Assembly: GCA_002085265.1 (NCBI GenBank)
Contig: NATI01000027.1
Span: 1 to 9,446, forward strand
Source: Candidatus Omnitrophica bacterium 4484_49
GTDB taxonomy: Bacteria; Omnitrophota; Gorgyraeia; Kaelpiales; Kaelpiaceae
DNA: 9,446 bases
Direction: 5' to 3'
The position numbers and the translations under genes were made by a program. This document shows, piece by piece, positions 7,814 through 9,446 of this stretch (the stretch's first letter is position 1; every line of letters begins with the position of its first letter). The notes below the pieces were generated by a model. That model did no database searches. It saw only the letters and a list, made by a program, of their open reading frames with translations, and was not told the DNA's origin.

Positions 7814-8660
7814 TCTCCTCGAGATAAATCTGAGCACATTTCTTTGCCCTATTTCTTATTGTGGCGATATAATTCTGTCTCTCAATCACACTTATTGCTC
7901 CCCGAGCATCCAGAATATTAAATATATGAGAAAGCTTCAGAACCATTTCGTAGGCTGGTAGCCATAACCGCATTGTAAGCAACCTATCAGCCTCCTGCTG
8001 ATATTGTTGAAACTGGGTAAGATAAACATCAATGTCAGCCATCTCAAGGTTATATTCCCCAAAACTTTTTTCTCTGATATCATGGAGTTCACCATATTTT
8101 AAATCCTGTGACCATTTAATTTCAGCAATGTGTTCTACATTCTGAAGATACATTGCTAATCTCTCCAGGCCATAAGTAATTTCGGCTGGGATTAATTTTA
8201 AATTCATCCCCCCCACCTGCTGGAAATATGTAAACTGAGTGACCTCAAGACTGTCCAGCCAAACTTCCCATCCCAATCCCCAGGCGCCCAGAGTAGGAGA
8301 TTCCCAGTCATCCTCGACAAATCTCAAATCATAATCTTTAAGGTCAAATCCTATGGCAGTTAAACTTCTAAGATAAAGTTCTCTTACATTATCAGGCGAT
8401 GGTTTTAAAATTACCTGATACTGATAATAAAATCCTGCTCTTAAAGGATTTTCTCCAAAGCGAGAATCAGCGGGTCTGCGAGATGGCTGGACATAGGCAC
8501 ACCTCCAGGGTTTATCATCCAGAGATTTAAAAAAAGTAGCGATGTGGAAAGTGCCTGCCCCCACTTCCATATCATAGGGTTGCAAAATTACACAGTTCTG
8601 TTTTTTCCAGAAGGAATTTAGTTTGGAAATTATTTCCTGAAAATATGAAATCTTGTTCAT
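7803..8660 (-). CDS. glyQ: Glycyl-tRNA synthetase alpha subunit
   Basis: Catalytic alpha subunit of two-subunit glycyl-tRNA synthetase, which forms glycyl-AMP and charges tRNA-Gly together with GlyS. It has 285 residues, slightly shorter than E. coli GlyQ (about 300). Conserved stretches are FWKKQNCVILQPYDMEVGAG (17-36), YVQPSRRPADSRFGENPLR (56-74), VILKPSPDN (83-91), RFVEDDWESPTLGAWGLGWE (113-132), VTQFTYFQQVGG (140-151) and EITYGLERLAMYLQ (160-173). The class II motif Arg and Glu residues lie in these blocks. The start at 8660 fits the family N-terminus. No Shine-Dalgarno is visible between the putative -10 box (8673-8678) and the ATG, so the mRNA may be nearly leaderless. It is the first gene of the glyQ-glyS-ppdK-sigma-apt cluster and follows the 6S-like RNA on the same strand. 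Confidence 0.97.
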   Translation of the reverse strand: MNKISYFQEIISKLNSFWKKQNCVILQPYDMEVGAGTFHIATFFKSLDDKPWRCAYVQPSRRPADSRFGENPLRAGFYYQYQVILKPSPDNVRELYLRSLTAIGFDLKDYDLRFVEDDWESPTLGAWGLGWEVWLDSLEVTQFTYFQQVGGMNLKLIPAEITYGLERLAMYLQNVEHIAEIKWSQDLKYGELHDIREKSFGEYNLEMADIDVYLTQFQQYQQEADRLLTMRLWLPAYEMVLKLSHIFNILDARGAISVIERQNYIATIRNRAKKCAQIYLEENGN

Positions 8661-8672
8661 ATTGATTTCTGA

Positions 8673-8701
8673 ATTTTAACAAAAAAGAGAAATTTCCGCA
8701 A
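8673..8701 (-). promoter_or_regulatory. Putative promoter of the glyQ cluster
   Basis: TTGCGG (8696-8701) and TAAAAT (8673-8678) are separated by 17 bases. Only 12 bases lie between the -10 box and the glyQ ATG, so a normal start point (near 8666) gives a leader of about 3-8 nt with no ribosome site. The promoter lies just after the U-run that ends the 6S-like RNA. Read-through from the RNA gene is a possible alternative source of glyQ message. Confidence 0.5.
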
Positions 8702-8708
8702 TTAATAT

Positions 8709-8899
8709 AAAAACAGACCCCGCGGTGCCGCCGCTGCATAGAGAGTCACTGAGTGACCCTCCACAGGTGGGTGCCCTGTGAGATGGCATCTGAATCCCGA
8801 AATCATTCGGGACTCACTAAGCCATCTCAACGCAGGCTCCCTCGAAATTCAATTCGCCTCAGGATCCCTCATGCAGACAGAGCGCACACCGCAGAGCCT
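8709..8899 (-). ncRNA. ssrS: Putative 6S RNA (sigma-70 polymerase-binding RNA)
   Basis: Structured RNA of about 190 nt, the usual size of 6S RNA, which binds sigma-70 RNA polymerase by mimicking an open promoter. A 12-bp closing stem pairs 8887-8898 with 8716-8727 and is followed by UUUUU (8709-8713). Then come an internal loop and a stem pairing CUGCAU (8871-8876) with AUGCAG (8734-8739), extended by GAGGG/CUCUC (8866-8870 with 8741-8745) and CUGAG/CUCAG (8858-8862 with 8749-8753). A central bubble of 16 by 15 nt follows (8842-8857 and 8754-8768). It is closed on the far side by GGGAGCC/GGCACCC (8835-8841 with 8769-8775). The terminal hairpin pairs 8821-8828 with 8780-8787 and 8806-8815 with 8792-8801. 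CCUGAG at the bubble and GCGGCGGCA near the 3' end recall E. coli 6S RNA. The consensus promoter fixes the strand. Alternative local hairpins exist (CACAGG/CCUGUG, GGGUCAC/GUGACUC), so another RNA class is not excluded. Confidence 0.7.
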
Positions 8900-8905
8900 A
8901 TTTTT

Positions 8906-8935
8906 ATTATATTACCTTCTACCTCTCCCAGTCAA
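8906..8935 (-). promoter_or_regulatory. Sigma-70 promoter of the 6S-like RNA
   Basis: TTGACT (8930-8935) and a perfect TATAAT (8906-8911) with an 18-base spacer. The predicted start point, 8899 or 8898, coincides with the 5' end of the 12-bp closing stem of the RNA. This agreement supports both the promoter and the RNA boundary. It is the best promoter in the window. Confidence 0.75.
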
Positions 8936-8960
8936 GAAAATGGAAATAAAAGTATTCCAT

Positions 8961-8966
8961 TAAAAT
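8961..8966 (+). promoter_or_regulatory. Possible -10 box for the LysE-type exporter gene
   Basis: TAAAAT ends seven bases before the exporter ATG at 8973, so a normal start point would fall on the start codon itself. No -35 box is recognisable at 16-18 bases upstream. This is a weak call, noted because no ribosome site is seen and there is little room for a promoter between this gene and the divergent 6S promoter. Confidence 0.25.
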
Positions 8967-8972
8967 CATGTT

Positions 8973-9446
8973 ATGGATACAATAACCTTTATGAATTTAA
9001 TCTCTATATTTATAATTTCATTCTTGATTGCTCTATCAGGGGCTTTAGCTCCTGGACCTCTTCTGGCAGTAGTAATTGCGGAAACTCCTCGCCGGGGATT
9101 CAAAACCGGACCTTTGGTAATTGTTGGACATGGAATATTAGAAACAATAATGGTTGTCCTACTTTTGTTGGGGTTATCTAAATTTTTAAATACCCCATTT
9201 TTAATCAAAATTACTGGAACGCTGGGGTCTGTAATCCTTTTCTATTTTGGAGTCAAACTCCTTATTACAACCCCCGAAATAGAGTTATCCTCACCAGCCA
9301 AATCTTCAAGAAATCTCCCTCTATTAGGTATTACAATGAGTCTGGCAAATCCCTACTGGACAATATGGTGGCTGACAATTGGCTTGGGACTTTTACTCAC
9401 CGCTCAGAAAGTAGGCTTGATTGCTATTTTATTTTTTTTCCTAGGA
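8973..9446 (+). CDS. LysE/RhtB-family amino-acid exporter (3' end beyond window)
   Basis: Inner-membrane exporter of the LysE/RhtB superfamily, whose members expel amino acids or related small molecules. The first 158 residues are visible; family members are usually about 200-210 long. The family signature lies near the N-terminus: LSGALAPGPLLAVVIAETPR (21-40), then RGFKTGPLVIVGHGILE (41-57). Hydrophobic helices are at about 8-36, 46-68, 78-98, 116-142 and from 147 onward. SLANPYWTIWW (123-133) is the conserved block of the second half. A charged, serine-rich loop lies at about 101-115. The substrate cannot be told from sequence. The ATG at 8973 has no Shine-Dalgarno; the in-frame ATG at 8991 would also give a typical LysE N-terminus. 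It is the only plus-strand gene and diverges from the 6S-like RNA with 73 bases between. Confidence 0.9.
   Translation, partial: MDTITFMNLISIFIISFLIALSGALAPGPLLAVVIAETPRRGFKTGPLVIVGHGILETIMVVLLLLGLSKFLNTPFLIKITGTLGSVILFYFGVKLLITTPEIELSSPAKSSRNLPLLGITMSLANPYWTIWWLTIGLGLLLTAQKVGLIAILFFFLG

Noticed and set aside
7814..7837. GTG start for glyS at 7837
   Set aside because: It adds eight residues absent from the family N-terminus and has only a weak AGGG nine bases upstream; the ATG at 7813 matches the family.
8712..8739. GGCGGCACCGCGG near the RNA 3' end resembles the T-box motif GGGUGGNACCGCGG, and glyQS is often T-box controlled
   Set aside because: The ACCGC part pairs perfectly with the far 5' end of the RNA, the UGGN bulge is CGGC and cannot pair with a tRNA NCCA end, no stem I with a Gly specifier is evident, no separate terminator follows, and glyQ has its own promoter after the U-run. 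A covariance search with the T-box model would settle it.
8753..9181. A 142-codon plus-strand reading frame across the RNA gene and exporter start
   Set aside because: It runs through the structured RNA and out of frame with the clear LysE-family protein; its translation has no family features.

Overview
The window looks like chromosomal housekeeping DNA from a moderately AT-rich bacterium. There are no tRNA or rRNA genes, phage genes, transposases or CRISPR repeats. Two-subunit glycyl-tRNA synthetase, pyruvate phosphate dikinase and a sigma-70-family factor without region 1.1 are all bacterial. The mix would fit an anaerobic or poorly cultured lineage, but nothing here fixes the phylum.

Layout, right to left, because almost everything is on the minus strand. 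At the right edge a LysE/RhtB-type membrane exporter (plus strand, cut off by the window end) diverges from a structured RNA of about 190 nt that I read as 6S RNA. That RNA has a near-consensus sigma-70 promoter. It is followed by a tightly packed cluster: glyQ, glyS, ppdK, a sigma factor gene and apt. The junctions are an 11-nt overlap, a 14-nt overlap, a 5-nt gap and a 1-nt overlap. Sixty bases on lies a small three-helix membrane protein of unknown function. After a 207-base gap, ribBA (3' end missing at the left edge) has its own promoter.

How the genes fit together. GlyQS charges tRNA-Gly and releases AMP and PPi. Apt also makes AMP and PPi. PPDK can consume AMP and PPi with PEP to regenerate ATP. 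The cluster therefore combines translation, purine salvage and pyrophosphate-linked energy metabolism with a sigma factor. RibBA supplies both precursors of riboflavin.

The most unusual points are the 6S-like RNA directly upstream of glyQ; a Lys/Arg-rich tail of about 54 residues after region 4.2 of the sigma factor, the region 6S RNA contacts in E. coli; and two promoters whose -10 boxes lie only 12-15 nt from the start codons, predicting nearly leaderless mRNAs.
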